DNA of 9,859 nucleotides from an uncultured Candidatus Melainabacteria bacterium (GTDB lineage Bacteria; Cyanobacteriota; Vampirovibrionia; Gastranaerophilales; Gastranaerophilaceae): NCBI GenBank assembly GCA_934754735.1, contig CAKVJE010000069.1:1-9859 (forward strand), written 5' to 3'. The notes under the pieces are model-generated. The model was given only the letters and a program-made list of their open reading frames with translations. It searched no databases and was not told the DNA's origin. Both the position numbers and the translations under genes were made by a program. Numbering within the stretch: the stretch's first letter is position 1; every line of letters starts with the position of its first letter. Shown piece after piece: positions 1 through 4,608 of the stretch.

Positions 1-116
1 GCAACTTCTTTAGATACTTCTTGTAATTTAGTAAGAGCATCACGACCGCTAGCCGGTTGTTGGAAATCAGCTAACAATTCTTGAAGCTTCTTTTGTTTTT
101 TAGTTATTTTTGACAT
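1..116 (-). CDS. rplA: 50S ribosomal protein L1, N-terminal part (partial)
   Basis: This is the first 38 codons of a minus-strand gene that runs off the left edge. The visible protein begins MSKITKKQKKLQELL and continues with the basic/helical pattern expected before the L1 fold (DALTKLQEVSKEVA near residues 25-38). L1 binds 23S rRNA at the E-site stalk and, in many bacteria, represses its own operon by binding the rplK leader mRNA. The assignment rests mainly on position: it directly follows rplK in the conserved secE-nusG-rplK-rplA order. The N-terminal sequence alone is not diagnostic. The start is supported by an AAAGGAT ribosome binding site about 6 bases upstream (positions 122-128). 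The 167-base gap to rplK is longer than usual and holds hairpins. Confidence 0.85.
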   Translation of the reverse strand, partial: MSKITKKQKKLQELLADFQQPASGRDALTKLQEVSKEV

Positions 117-175
117 TTTTTAAATCCTTTCATGGTGTTAACGGATTTTTCAATCCTTCCATATTATCTCTTTGT

Positions 176-191
176 CCCTTATCCAAAAGGG
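176..191. repeat. Small hairpin in rplK-rplA spacer
   Basis: CCCTT (176-180) can pair with AAGGG (187-191) around a six-base loop. It lies in the transcribed rplK-rplA spacer. The stem is short and may be chance or part of the larger hairpin-rich element that follows. Function unknown. Confidence 0.3.
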
Positions 192-225
192 TAGCGAGGT
201 ACGAGCTATAAAAACTAACTTCTAC

Positions 226-269
226 CCCTCATCCGGGCTTCGCCCACCTTCTCCCGCAAGGGGCGAAGG
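226..269. repeat. Hairpin-rich REP-like element between rplK and rplA
   Basis: The spacer has much higher G+C than its surroundings and contains two adjacent hairpins: GGGC (235-238), TTC loop, GCCC (242-245); and CCTTC (247-251) plus CCC, GCAA loop, GGG plus GAAGG (265-269). The frame is a CCCCTCATCC lead, hairpin, ACCTTCTCCC, tetraloop, GGGGCGAAGG. The same frame, with different inner sequence, occurs at 786-853 in the previous spacer. This looks like a dispersed extragenic palindromic repeat rather than an operon-specific signal, although it will be present in the rplK-rplA mRNA and could affect stability or L1 translation. The copy number in the genome cannot be judged here. Confidence 0.6.
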
Positions 270-283
270 AATAATGCGTTCAA

Positions 284-712
284 CTAGTCTTCTTTAACAG
301 TAACGCCCATAGCTCTGCAAGAGCCTTTAATCATGTTTACAGCAGCATCCATTGAAGTTGCGTTCAAATCGTTCATTTTGATTTTTGCGATTTCTTCTAA
401 TTGAGCTCTTGTAATTTCACCAACTTTTGTTTTGTTAGGAACAGCAGAACCTTTTGGAATGTTCAAAGCTTTCTTAATTAAAACAGGAGCTGGAGGTGAT
501 TTGATTACAAAAGTGAAACTTCTGTCTTCGTATACATCGATAATAACAGGGATAATATAGCCTGCTTGAGATTCAGTTTTTGCATTGAACTGTTTGCAGA
601 AATCCATGATATTTACACCGTGTTGACCTAAAGCCGGACCAACTGGAGGTGATGGATTTGCTTTACCTGCTTGAATTTGTAGTTTAATTTTTCCTACTAC
701 TTTTTTTGCCAT
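284..712 (-). CDS. rplK: 50S ribosomal protein L11
   Basis: Full-length L11 (142 residues, the usual size). L11 sits at the base of the L7/L12 stalk, binds the GTPase-associated region of 23S rRNA, and takes part in factor-dependent GTP hydrolysis and the stringent response. The N-terminal domain shows the family signature: lysine-rich start, [20 protein letters not shown] (residues 16-35), then the [11 protein letters not shown] segment. The proline-rich linker [12 protein letters not shown] (71-82) leads into the C-terminal rRNA-binding domain, ending with the GSCRAMGV helix region (130-137). The start at 712 is supported by AAAGGAG eight bases upstream. It lies between nusG and rplA in the standard order. 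A stable hairpin ends directly at its ribosome binding site (726-757), so translation may be controlled there. Confidence 0.98.
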   Translation of the reverse strand: MAKKVVGKIKLQIQAGKANPSPPVGPALGQHGVNIMDFCKQFNAKTESQAGYIIPVIIDVYEDRSFTFVIKSPPAPVLIKKALNIPKGSAVPNKTKVGEITRAQLEEIAKIKMNDLNATSMDAAVNMIKGSCRAMGVTVKED

Positions 713-725
713 TTTGTTCTCCTTT

Positions 726-757
726 CGTGGTACTAACGGGGGGCACCCCCTTCCACG
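726..757 (-). promoter_or_regulatory. Hairpin abutting the rplK ribosome binding site
   Basis: An outer arm at 753-757 pairs with 726-730 (CGTGG/CCACG), then an asymmetric internal loop (2 bases on one side, 7 on the other), then a GGGGG/CCCCC stem (738-742 with 746-750) around a three-base loop. In the minus-strand mRNA the outer stem ends immediately before the AAAGGAG ribosome binding site of rplK. In many bacteria L1 represses the L11-L1 operon by binding a helix-loop-helix in the rplK leader. The location and two-stem, asymmetric-loop layout fit that idea, but I have not matched the conserved L1-site bases. The structure is seen; the role is inference. Confidence 0.5.
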
Positions 758-785
758 TTATTTGTGTTGTGTTTTCAAAGTAAAA

Positions 786-853
786 CCCTCACCGCGTCTG
801 CAATTTTCGCTATGCTTAAAAACAGTCGCGACCTCTCTATTGAAGAGGAGAAG
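786..853. repeat. Hairpin-rich REP-like element between nusG and rplK
   Basis: This spacer carries a CCCTCACC lead, an imperfect stem CGCGTCTG (793-800) with CAGTCGCG (823-830, one T-T mismatch), then ACCTCTC, a short loop and GAGGAG (844-849). The order of parts matches the element at 226-269, with the inner hairpin replaced. It is therefore probably a second, diverged member of the same dispersed repeat family, placed in the adjacent spacer of the same operon. Confidence 0.5.
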
Positions 854-856
854 ATT

Positions 857-1468
857 TTATAACTTTTGAATTTGTTTGTATTCTAATTCAACCGGAGTTT
901 CACGACCGAATATAGAAACCATTGCTCTAAGTTTAGCCTTATCAGGATAAACTTCTGTAATATCACCAACAAACTCAGCGAATGGACCGGAAGTAATTCT
1001 AACTTTTTCACCAACCTTAACATCCATTTCAATTTTTTGAGTTTGAGCTGTTGATCTGTGAATAATCTTTTTAATTTCGCTGTCTTTTGCCGGAATAGGT
1101 TTTTTAGCAGAACCAACGAATTTTGTAACACCTGCTGTATGTCTAACTACATACCAGCTGTCTTCATCCATAATCATTTCTACCAAAACATATCCAGGGA
1201 AGATTTTTTCTTCTCTTTCTTGTTTTCTTCCGCCTTTAATTTGGGTAACAGTCTTTTGAGGAACTTCTACTCTAAAGATTTTATCAGCCATGTTCATATA
1301 TTCAATACGTTTTTCCAAGTTGCTTTTAACTTTGTTTTCGTATCCTGAATAAGTGTGAACAATGTACCAACGTTTTTGATTTTTTCTTTCAGAAGACGCA
1401 TGACTTTCAACTTCTTGAGTTTCTTCCATCACTTCTTCATTCATGATATTTTCGTCTTTTTCACTCAT
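857..1468 (-). CDS. nusG: Transcription termination/antitermination protein NusG
   Basis: NusG binds RNA polymerase and couples it to Rho or to the ribosome. The 203-residue protein has an acidic, probably disordered N-terminal tail (residues 1-30), then the NGN domain (33-140) with KRWYIVHTYSGYENKV and the polymerase-contacting KIFPGYVLVEM (88-98), then the KOW domain (151-203) with VKVGEKVRITSGPFAEFVG. The extra N-terminal tail makes it slightly longer than E. coli NusG (181 residues). The start at 1468 has an AAAGGG site about 9 bases upstream; a later start at the internal Met-9 cannot be fully excluded, as it would only remove tail residues. It lies 25 bases after secE, so the two are cotranscribed. 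Confidence 0.98.
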   Translation of the reverse strand: MSEKDENIMNEEVMEETQEVESHASSERKNQKRWYIVHTYSGYENKVKSNLEKRIEYMNMADKIFRVEVPQKTVTQIKGGRKQEREEKIFPGYVLVEMIMDEDSWYVVRHTAGVTKFVGSAKKPIPAKDSEIKKIIHRSTAQTQKIEMDVKVGEKVRITSGPFAEFVGDITEVYPDKAKLRAMVSIFGRETPVELEYKQIQKL

Positions 1469-1493
1469 TACTTTTACCCTTTATAAATTTTAA

Positions 1494-1694
1494 TTAAAAC
1501 TTAGATAACAACATATTGAAAATTACATCCACAAAATAAATAAAAACAGTGAATATAAAAACAATAGCAACAACAAAGAATGTTTCTACAACAACCTGAT
1601 GTTTTTCAGGCCAAGTAATCTTGCCCCACTCAGTCTTTACGCCTTTAAAATAAGTAACAACATTTTTCTTTATTGTTTCAAAAGTATCATTCAT
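1494..1694 (-). CDS. secE: Preprotein translocase subunit SecE
   Basis: SecE is the essential clamp subunit of the SecYEG channel in the inner membrane. This is the short 66-residue single-span form typical of most bacteria. The amphipathic helix carries the family signature KGVKTEWGKITWPEKHQVVVET (residues 18-38, the E...ITWP core), followed by one hydrophobic membrane segment (about 37-61, rich in Val, Ile and Phe). The start at 1694 follows an AAAAGGT ribosome binding site. It lies directly downstream of tRNA-Trp (25 bases) and directly upstream of nusG, the conserved order. Confidence 0.97.
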   Translation of the reverse strand: MNDTFETIKKNVVTYFKGVKTEWGKITWPEKHQVVVETFFVVAIVFIFTVFIYFVDVIFNMLLSKF

Positions 1695-1719
1695 TTTAAT
1701 AACCTTTTTCTATAAAAAT

Positions 1720-1792
1720 CGCGCCCTGAAGGACTCGAACCCTCGACATCCGGTTTTGGAGACCGACGTTCTACCAACTGAACTAAGGACGC
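1720..1792 (-). tRNA. trnW: tRNA-Trp (anticodon CCA)
   Basis: The minus strand folds into a full cloverleaf: acceptor GCGTCCT with AGGGCGC (one G-T pair), D stem GTTC/GAAC, anticodon stem TCGGT/ACCGG around loop CTCCAAA (anticodon CCA, tryptophan), T stem GAGGG/CCTTC with loop TTCGAGT. Position 73 is G, the usual discriminator for bacterial tRNA-Trp. The 3' CCA is not encoded (the next bases are ATTTT), so it must be added after processing. It sits between rpmG and secE, as in many bacteria, and is probably cut from a polycistronic transcript. Confidence 0.97.
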
Positions 1793-1800
1793 ATATAAAA

Positions 1801-1883
1801 GGGAATAAGACTTTCGGTAATAAGGGAATAAGAGATTTTAAATTTTCTTTTGCCCTTATTACCAGTGCTTATTTCCTTATTAC
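1801..1883 (-). repeat. Nested inverted repeats between rpmG and tRNA-Trp
   Basis: GGTAATAAGGG (1816-1826) is a perfect reverse complement of 1853-1863, and GGGAATAAG (1801-1809) pairs with 1868-1876 with one mismatch, giving a two-part stem of 11 and 9 pairs. The block 1817-1832 can alternatively pair with 1868-1883 (15 of 16), which includes the rpmG stop codon. These folds exclude each other. In the minus-strand transcript they separate the end of rpmG from the 5' end of tRNA-Trp. They may help processing or partial termination, but no T-run follows, so this is not a clear terminator. Confidence 0.6.
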
Positions 1884-2047
1884 TTAGTTTCCTTGTGAGT
1901 TGTGTGTTTTTTGCAAGTTGGGCAGTATTTGCTCAATTCTAATCTGTCTTTAACATTCTTTTTGTTTTTAACAGTTGTGTAATTTCTTTCCTTGCAATCT
2001 TCACAAGCTAGAACTACCATTCTATCGTTTTTACCTTTGATACCCAT
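1880..2047 (-). CDS. rpmG: 50S ribosomal protein L33
   Basis: A 55-residue reading frame on the minus strand from ATG at 2045-2047 to TAA at 1880-1882. It begins [18 protein letters not shown] and contains two CxxC pairs (Cys15/18 and Cys42/45), the zinc-binding, so-called C+ form of L33, with [11 protein letters not shown] and [12 protein letters not shown] typical of the family. L33 lies near the E site of the large subunit. A strong AAAGGAA ribosome binding site lies about 7 bases upstream. It is the first gene of the rpmG, tRNA-Trp, secE, nusG, rplK, rplA run. The four-cysteine form implies zinc dependence; whether a cysteine-free paralogue exists elsewhere cannot be seen. Confidence 0.95.
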   Translation of the reverse strand: MGIKGKNDRMVVLACEDCKERNYTTVKNKKNVKDRLELSKYCPTCKKHTTHKETK

Positions 2048-2101
2048 TTTTAAGTTCCTTTATATTTACCTTTAATTGCTATTTTAAATTATTTTGACCT
2101 T

Positions 2102-2139
2102 TTTAAAAAGAATGTGATAAACACATTCTCTCTTTTAAA
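2102..2139 (-). promoter_or_regulatory. Leader hairpin upstream of rpmG
   Basis: AGAATGTG (2109-2116) is a perfect inverted repeat of 2122-2129 around a five-base loop. The outer TTTAAAA (2102-2108) pairs with 2133-2139 after a three-base bulge. On the minus strand it lies about 55 bases before the rpmG start and downstream of the proposed promoter, so it would form in the mRNA leader. The inner stem is followed by T residues on the minus strand, so a weak attenuator is possible; a protein-binding site is equally possible. Confidence 0.5.
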
Positions 2140-2165
2140 TCGGCGTATGAATTAATGTTAAAATA

Positions 2166-2194
2166 AACATAATAAAATTGCAAACTATTGTAAA
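2166..2194 (-). promoter_or_regulatory. Candidate promoter for the rpmG-rplA operon
   Basis: On the minus strand, TTTACA (2189-2194) and TATGTT (2166-2171) are separated by 17 bases, matching the sigma70 consensus at 5 of 6 and 4 of 6 positions. It would start transcription near 2159, giving a leader of about 110 bases that includes the hairpin at 2102-2139. Confidence 0.4.
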
Positions 2195-2224
2195 GTTTTT
2201 TTAATATTAAAGTTTTACATACCG

Positions 2225-2253
2225 TTGACAAATTCTAAAAAAACATATATAGT
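2225..2253 (+). promoter_or_regulatory. Strong sigma70-type promoter for the leader RNA/AAA+ gene
   Basis: Perfect -35 box TTGACA (2225-2230), 17-base spacer, and -10 box TATAGT (2248-2253, 5 of 6). Expected transcription start is near 2260. It lies about 220 bases before the AAA+ start codon, so the transcript has a long leader. It is divergent from the rpmG promoter. Confidence 0.8.
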
Positions 2254-2259
2254 GTAAAA

Positions 2260-2456
2260 GCTACAATTAATCAAAAGGAAAATAGATTGTTTAATCTTGA
2301 TTCACTAATTAATATAATTTGCAATATGCGTCGAATGATTGTTTCGATTATTTTGCTATGCCGTATTAAAGTGAATTTGCAGGTTGCTTAGATTAAACTA
2401 TAAATATTTTTAGAAAAGGCTTGTAAATTCTGGGAAAGAAATTACAAGCTTTTTTT
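2260..2456 (+). ncRNA. Structured leader RNA or small RNA upstream of the AAA+ gene
   Basis: A roughly 197-nt transcript is delimited by the promoter at 2225-2253 and the terminator at 2419-2456. It can form one long hairpin: GTTTAATCT (2289-2297) pairs perfectly with 2390-2398; ATTCACT (2300-2306) with 2370-2376; TTAATAT (2309-2315) with 2363-2369 (one G-T pair); TCGAA (2331-2335) with 2343-2347 at the tip. A 13-base segment (2373-2385) can instead pair with 2418-2430, which is the 5' arm of the terminator. That is the layout of a transcription attenuator. It does not match riboswitch, T-box, 6S, tmRNA, SRP or RNase P hallmarks that I know. A weak 34-codon TTG-started frame (2287-2391) overlaps it. 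The structure is seen by eye; its function, and whether it acts in cis or as a free RNA, is inference. Confidence 0.55.
2419..2456 (+). terminator. Intrinsic terminator before the AAA+ start codon
   Basis: GCTTGTAA (2419-2426) pairs perfectly with TTACAAGC (2442-2449); the stem continues inward by three pairs after one mismatch, with loop TGGGAAA, and is followed by seven T residues (2450-2456). It ends only 22 bases before the ATG at 2479, so it must be read through, or bypassed by another promoter, for the ATPase to be expressed. Confidence 0.8.
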
Positions 2457-2478
2457 GTACATCGTATAGGAGGAAAGA

Positions 2479-3987
2479 ATGAGAATCAACCCGATAGCAC
2501 ACACAACAACAAATTATTACACCGCGAACACAGCCGTATCAAAAAAGAATGTGACTCAACCTAGCCAAAAAGCTGATAGAGCTATGGATTTGAATCTATT
2601 AAACAAAAACTACAATCAAATCAATTTCAAAGCAATTCCTAGTACTTTAACGGCAGATTTAGTGAAGAAAATTCCTCTAGAAGATAGAATTGCTTCAATT
2701 TTGCAAAATTTCAAACTTGGTGATTTATTGCTAGTTGGCAAAGACCTGCAAGATTGCGCAAAAAAAATGTACAAATCTGAAGGTTTAGGAAATAATCCGA
2801 TTAAACGTAGTTTTTATATTGCAGAAGAAGGTTTAGGCGGAAATTTAGGTTTTACAATAAATAGTCTTGGTGACAAAGAAGTTATAAACCTTAATGATTT
2901 TAACATTCCACTAATTTCCGGTGCAAAAACATATAGCTTAAAACCGGAAGAAAGTTTTTATATTGTAGACGGTGATATTCTTTCTGTTCAAGGCAATCTT
3001 CTTCCAATAAAAAACAAACCAAAAACCGATTTAAGTTTGTATAGAAAAGCATTTGCACGTCCTTTTGATCACGAAAAAGAAGTCAAACAGCAAATAGAAC
3101 AAATAAACAAAAAGACTTTGTCTACACTATTTACAACAAAGAAAAACACCGGTTCAAAAGTAACATTTGCTGATGTTGGCGGTTTGGATAGTTTAAAAGA
3201 GACTTTAAAACGCGATATTATATATCCATTGCGTTATCCGGATGCGTATGAACATTTTGACGTAAACCATGGTGCAATTCTTTATGGACCTCCAGGAACC
3301 GGAAAAACTCATATCGCGCGAGCCTTGGCAAATGAAGCCGGTGCTAACTTCATAAGTTTAAACGGATTAGATATGGATTCTATGTGGGCCGGCGAAGCAG
3401 AAAAGAATTGGAGAAACCTATTTCAAGAAGCGAAAGAAAATCAGCCTACCATAATTTTCTTGGATGAATTTGATGCTGTTGCGAAAAAACGTGGCGGAAT
3501 TGATGAGCATGGAGATAAAATTGTAAACCAAATCCTTACTTTAATGACAGATATTGATAATGACAAGGATGAAGTTTATGTTTTAGCCGCAACAAATAAT
3601 TTTGAAAATTTAGATAAAGCAATTGTGCGTTCAGGACGTTTTGGCAAACATTATAAAGTTGATGCACCGGATTTTAATGGACTAAAAGACATTTTTAAAA
3701 TTCATACAAAAAATAAAAAAGTTGATGAAAATGTCGACATAGACTCTATGTTAAGAAAAATGGAATCTATACATGCAACCGGCGCGGATGTTCGATTTGT
3801 AGTAAATGAAGCTCACAATTACGGATATTCAAGAGCGGGAATCTTTGAAAAAATGGATAACAAAACTTTTAAAAAGAGCGATATGGATGATTTTAAAATT
3901 CTTCAAGAAGATTTTGATAAAGCAATGGATGACTTTACAAAAGACAAAAAAACATCAAACAGACGCCCTGTTGGTTTTAATAAATAA
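2479..3987 (+). CDS. Single-domain AAA+ ATPase (p97/FtsH-type module), N-domain of unknown type
   Basis: 502 residues. Residues 229-450 are a classical AAA domain: VTFADVGGLDSLKE entry (228-241), Walker A GPPGTGKT (270-277), pore-loop region SMWAGEAEKNW (301-311), Walker B TIIFLDEFDA (324-333, Asp329/Glu330), sensor-1 Asn373 in AATNN, arginine fingers Arg384 and Arg387 in IVRSGRFG, and sensor-2 region GADVRFVVNEA (435-445). It is likely a hexameric unfoldase or remodelling ATPase. There is no HExxH zinc protease domain, so it is not FtsH, and no membrane segment. Residues 1-53 are polar and low in complexity with YNQINFKA (45-52). Residues 60-180 are unrecognised and look beta-rich, with an SFYIVDGDILSVQG stretch faintly like the end of an FHA fold. 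A perfect GGAGG site 6 bases upstream fixes the start. Its partner or substrate is unknown. Confidence 0.9.
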   Translation: MRINPIAHTTTNYYTANTAVSKKNVTQPSQKADRAMDLNLLNKNYNQINFKAIPSTLTADLVKKIPLEDRIASILQNFKLGDLLLVGKDLQDCAKKMYKSEGLGNNPIKRSFYIAEEGLGGNLGFTINSLGDKEVINLNDFNIPLISGAKTYSLKPEESFYIVDGDILSVQGNLLPIKNKPKTDLSLYRKAFARPFDHEKEVKQQIEQINKKTLSTLFTTKKNTGSKVTFADVGGLDSLKETLKRDIIYPLRYPDAYEHFDVNHGAILYGPPGTGKTHIARALANEAGANFISLNGLDMDSMWAGEAEKNWRNLFQEAKENQPTIIFLDEFDAVAKKRGGIDEHGDKIVNQILTLMTDIDNDKDEVYVLAATNNFENLDKAIVRSGRFGKHYKVDAPDFNGLKDIFKIHTKNKKVDENVDIDSMLRKMESIHATGADVRFVVNEAHNYGYSRAGIFEKMDNKTFKKSDMDDFKILQEDFDKAMDDFTKDKKTSNRRPVGFNK

Positions 3988-3994
3988 TAAAACA

Positions 3995-4032
3995 GTAACT
4001 CCGAGAACTAATTAAATTCTCGGAGTTACTTT
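3995..4032 (+). terminator. Hairpin terminator after the AAA+ gene
   Basis: A perfect 13-bp stem, GTAACTCCGAGAA (3995-4007) with its reverse complement (4017-4029), encloses a nine-base loop and starts 8 bases after the stop codon. The T-run is short (TTT), so termination may be partial, but placement and stem strength fit a transcript end. Confidence 0.75.
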
Positions 4033-4088
4033 ACATAGAATTTTGCAGACTTTGTTAAGTTTTGTAACGAAATAAAACTTTGCTGAAA

Positions 4089-4117
4089 TTGACATCAAAT
4101 TAAATACTTTATATATA
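4089..4117 (+). promoter_or_regulatory. Strong sigma70-type promoter for the small helical protein gene
   Basis: TTGACA (4089-4094), 17-base spacer, TATATA (4112-4117, 5 of 6). Expected start near 4124, giving a leader of about 20 bases before the ATG at 4145. An AAGTTTT/AAAACTT inverted repeat (4057-4063 with 4074-4080) just upstream could be an operator. Confidence 0.75.
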
Positions 4118-4144
4118 TGTAAGATTTAAAAAAGGTATAAGAAG

Positions 4145-4576
4145 ATGGCAAACACAGCAGCATTATTAGGAAACTTATTAAATACAAACGCAGATATTAA
4201 CTATTATACTCAACAATCCATTTTCTGGAATGCTAAGTATGAAGCTAACCAAGCAAAACTTGAAAAACAAGTTAAGTATGAACAAAAATGGGAAGATGCT
4301 TTTGATTCTGCTATTGACAATACCAAAGATTTAAAACTTGGTAAAATTACCGTAAAATCAGGCAACACTAATGAAATGATTGCAGGTCAATATGCAGATA
4401 AAAAAGTTAGCCAATATAATGAAGAATTATCAGAAGAACTTGCTGATTTAGATATTGAATACGATACAATGAAAACTATGTACGATACAATGTTGGAATC
4501 ATTGAGAGCTCAAAAAGACAGCGAAAAACAAGCAACTTCTACAGCAGCTCAAGATACAGGTTTATTACAATCTTAA
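4145..4576 (+). CDS. Hypothetical small alpha-helical protein
   Basis: 143 residues; I do not recognise the family. It is highly charged and glutamine/asparagine-rich, with no cysteine, signal peptide or membrane segment. Residues 18-58 and 84-128 look like long amphipathic helices, probably coiled coil, joined by a short KLGKITVKSG strand-like stretch (64-73). A YDTM motif occurs twice seven residues apart (106-109 and 113-116), mirrored by a 12-base direct repeat in the DNA (4460-4471, 4481-4492). The tail (129-143) is Ser/Thr/Ala/Gln-rich and likely flexible. It has its own near-consensus promoter and a tight leader with an AAAGGT site, so it is probably monocistronic and well expressed. 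The size and helical make-up resemble secreted filament, chaperone or scaffold proteins, but nothing in the sequence fixes a role. Confidence 0.8.
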   Translation: MANTAALLGNLLNTNADINYYTQQSIFWNAKYEANQAKLEKQVKYEQKWEDAFDSAIDNTKDLKLGKITVKSGNTNEMIAGQYADKKVSQYNEELSEELADLDIEYDTMKTMYDTMLESLRAQKDSEKQATSTAAQDTGLLQS

Positions 4577-4608
4577 TCATAATGCGAGGGCTTCGCCCTC
4601 CTTGATTA
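4574..4608. terminator. Shared bidirectional terminator between converging genes
   Basis: GAGGGC (4586-4591), TTC loop, GCCCTC (4595-4600) forms a strong 6-bp hairpin. Outer arms TAATCA (4574-4579) and TGATTA (4603-4608) can extend it and contain the stop codons of both converging genes. The GGGCTTCGCCC core also occurs at 235-245. There is no good T-run directly after the core on either strand, so it acts at best as a compact convergent terminator. Confidence 0.6.

Noticed and set aside
883..1131. Minus-strand open frame overlapping nusG in another frame
   Set aside because: It lies wholly inside the well-supported nusG gene, is leucine/lysine-rich in a shadow-frame manner and has no ribosome binding site.
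1058..1348. Plus-strand open frame antisense to nusG
   Set aside because: Phe/Asn/Ser-rich translation typical of the complement of an AT-rich gene; no promoter or ribosome binding site; nusG is certain.
2377..2404. Second promoter inside the leader (TTGCAG, 16-base spacer, TATAAA)
   Set aside because: The -35 matches at only 3 of 6, and a start near 2411 would still place the terminator in the transcript. Possible but much weaker than the promoter at 2225-2253.
2260..2456. Leader RNA as 6S RNA, tmRNA, SRP RNA, RNase P RNA or T-box
   Set aside because: The length suits 6S RNA, but the internal loop is 2 against 13 bases rather than a large two-sided bubble. No tmRNA tRNA-like ends, SRP tetraloop motif, RNase P conserved blocks or T-box UGGNACCGCG-like sequence is visible.
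2479..3987. AAA+ gene as FtsH
   Set aside because: The AAA motifs are similar, but there are no N-terminal membrane segments and no HExxH protease domain; the protein ends soon after the AAA lid.
3806..4015. Plus-strand frame overlapping the end of the AAA+ gene
   Set aside because: Out-of-frame with a confident gene, lysine/threonine-rich without domain, and it runs into the terminator hairpin.
4574..4608. CRISPR-like or attachment-site interpretation of the inverted repeat
   Set aside because: It is a single inverted repeat containing the two converging stop codons, best explained as a terminator; no repeated spacers or integrase nearby.
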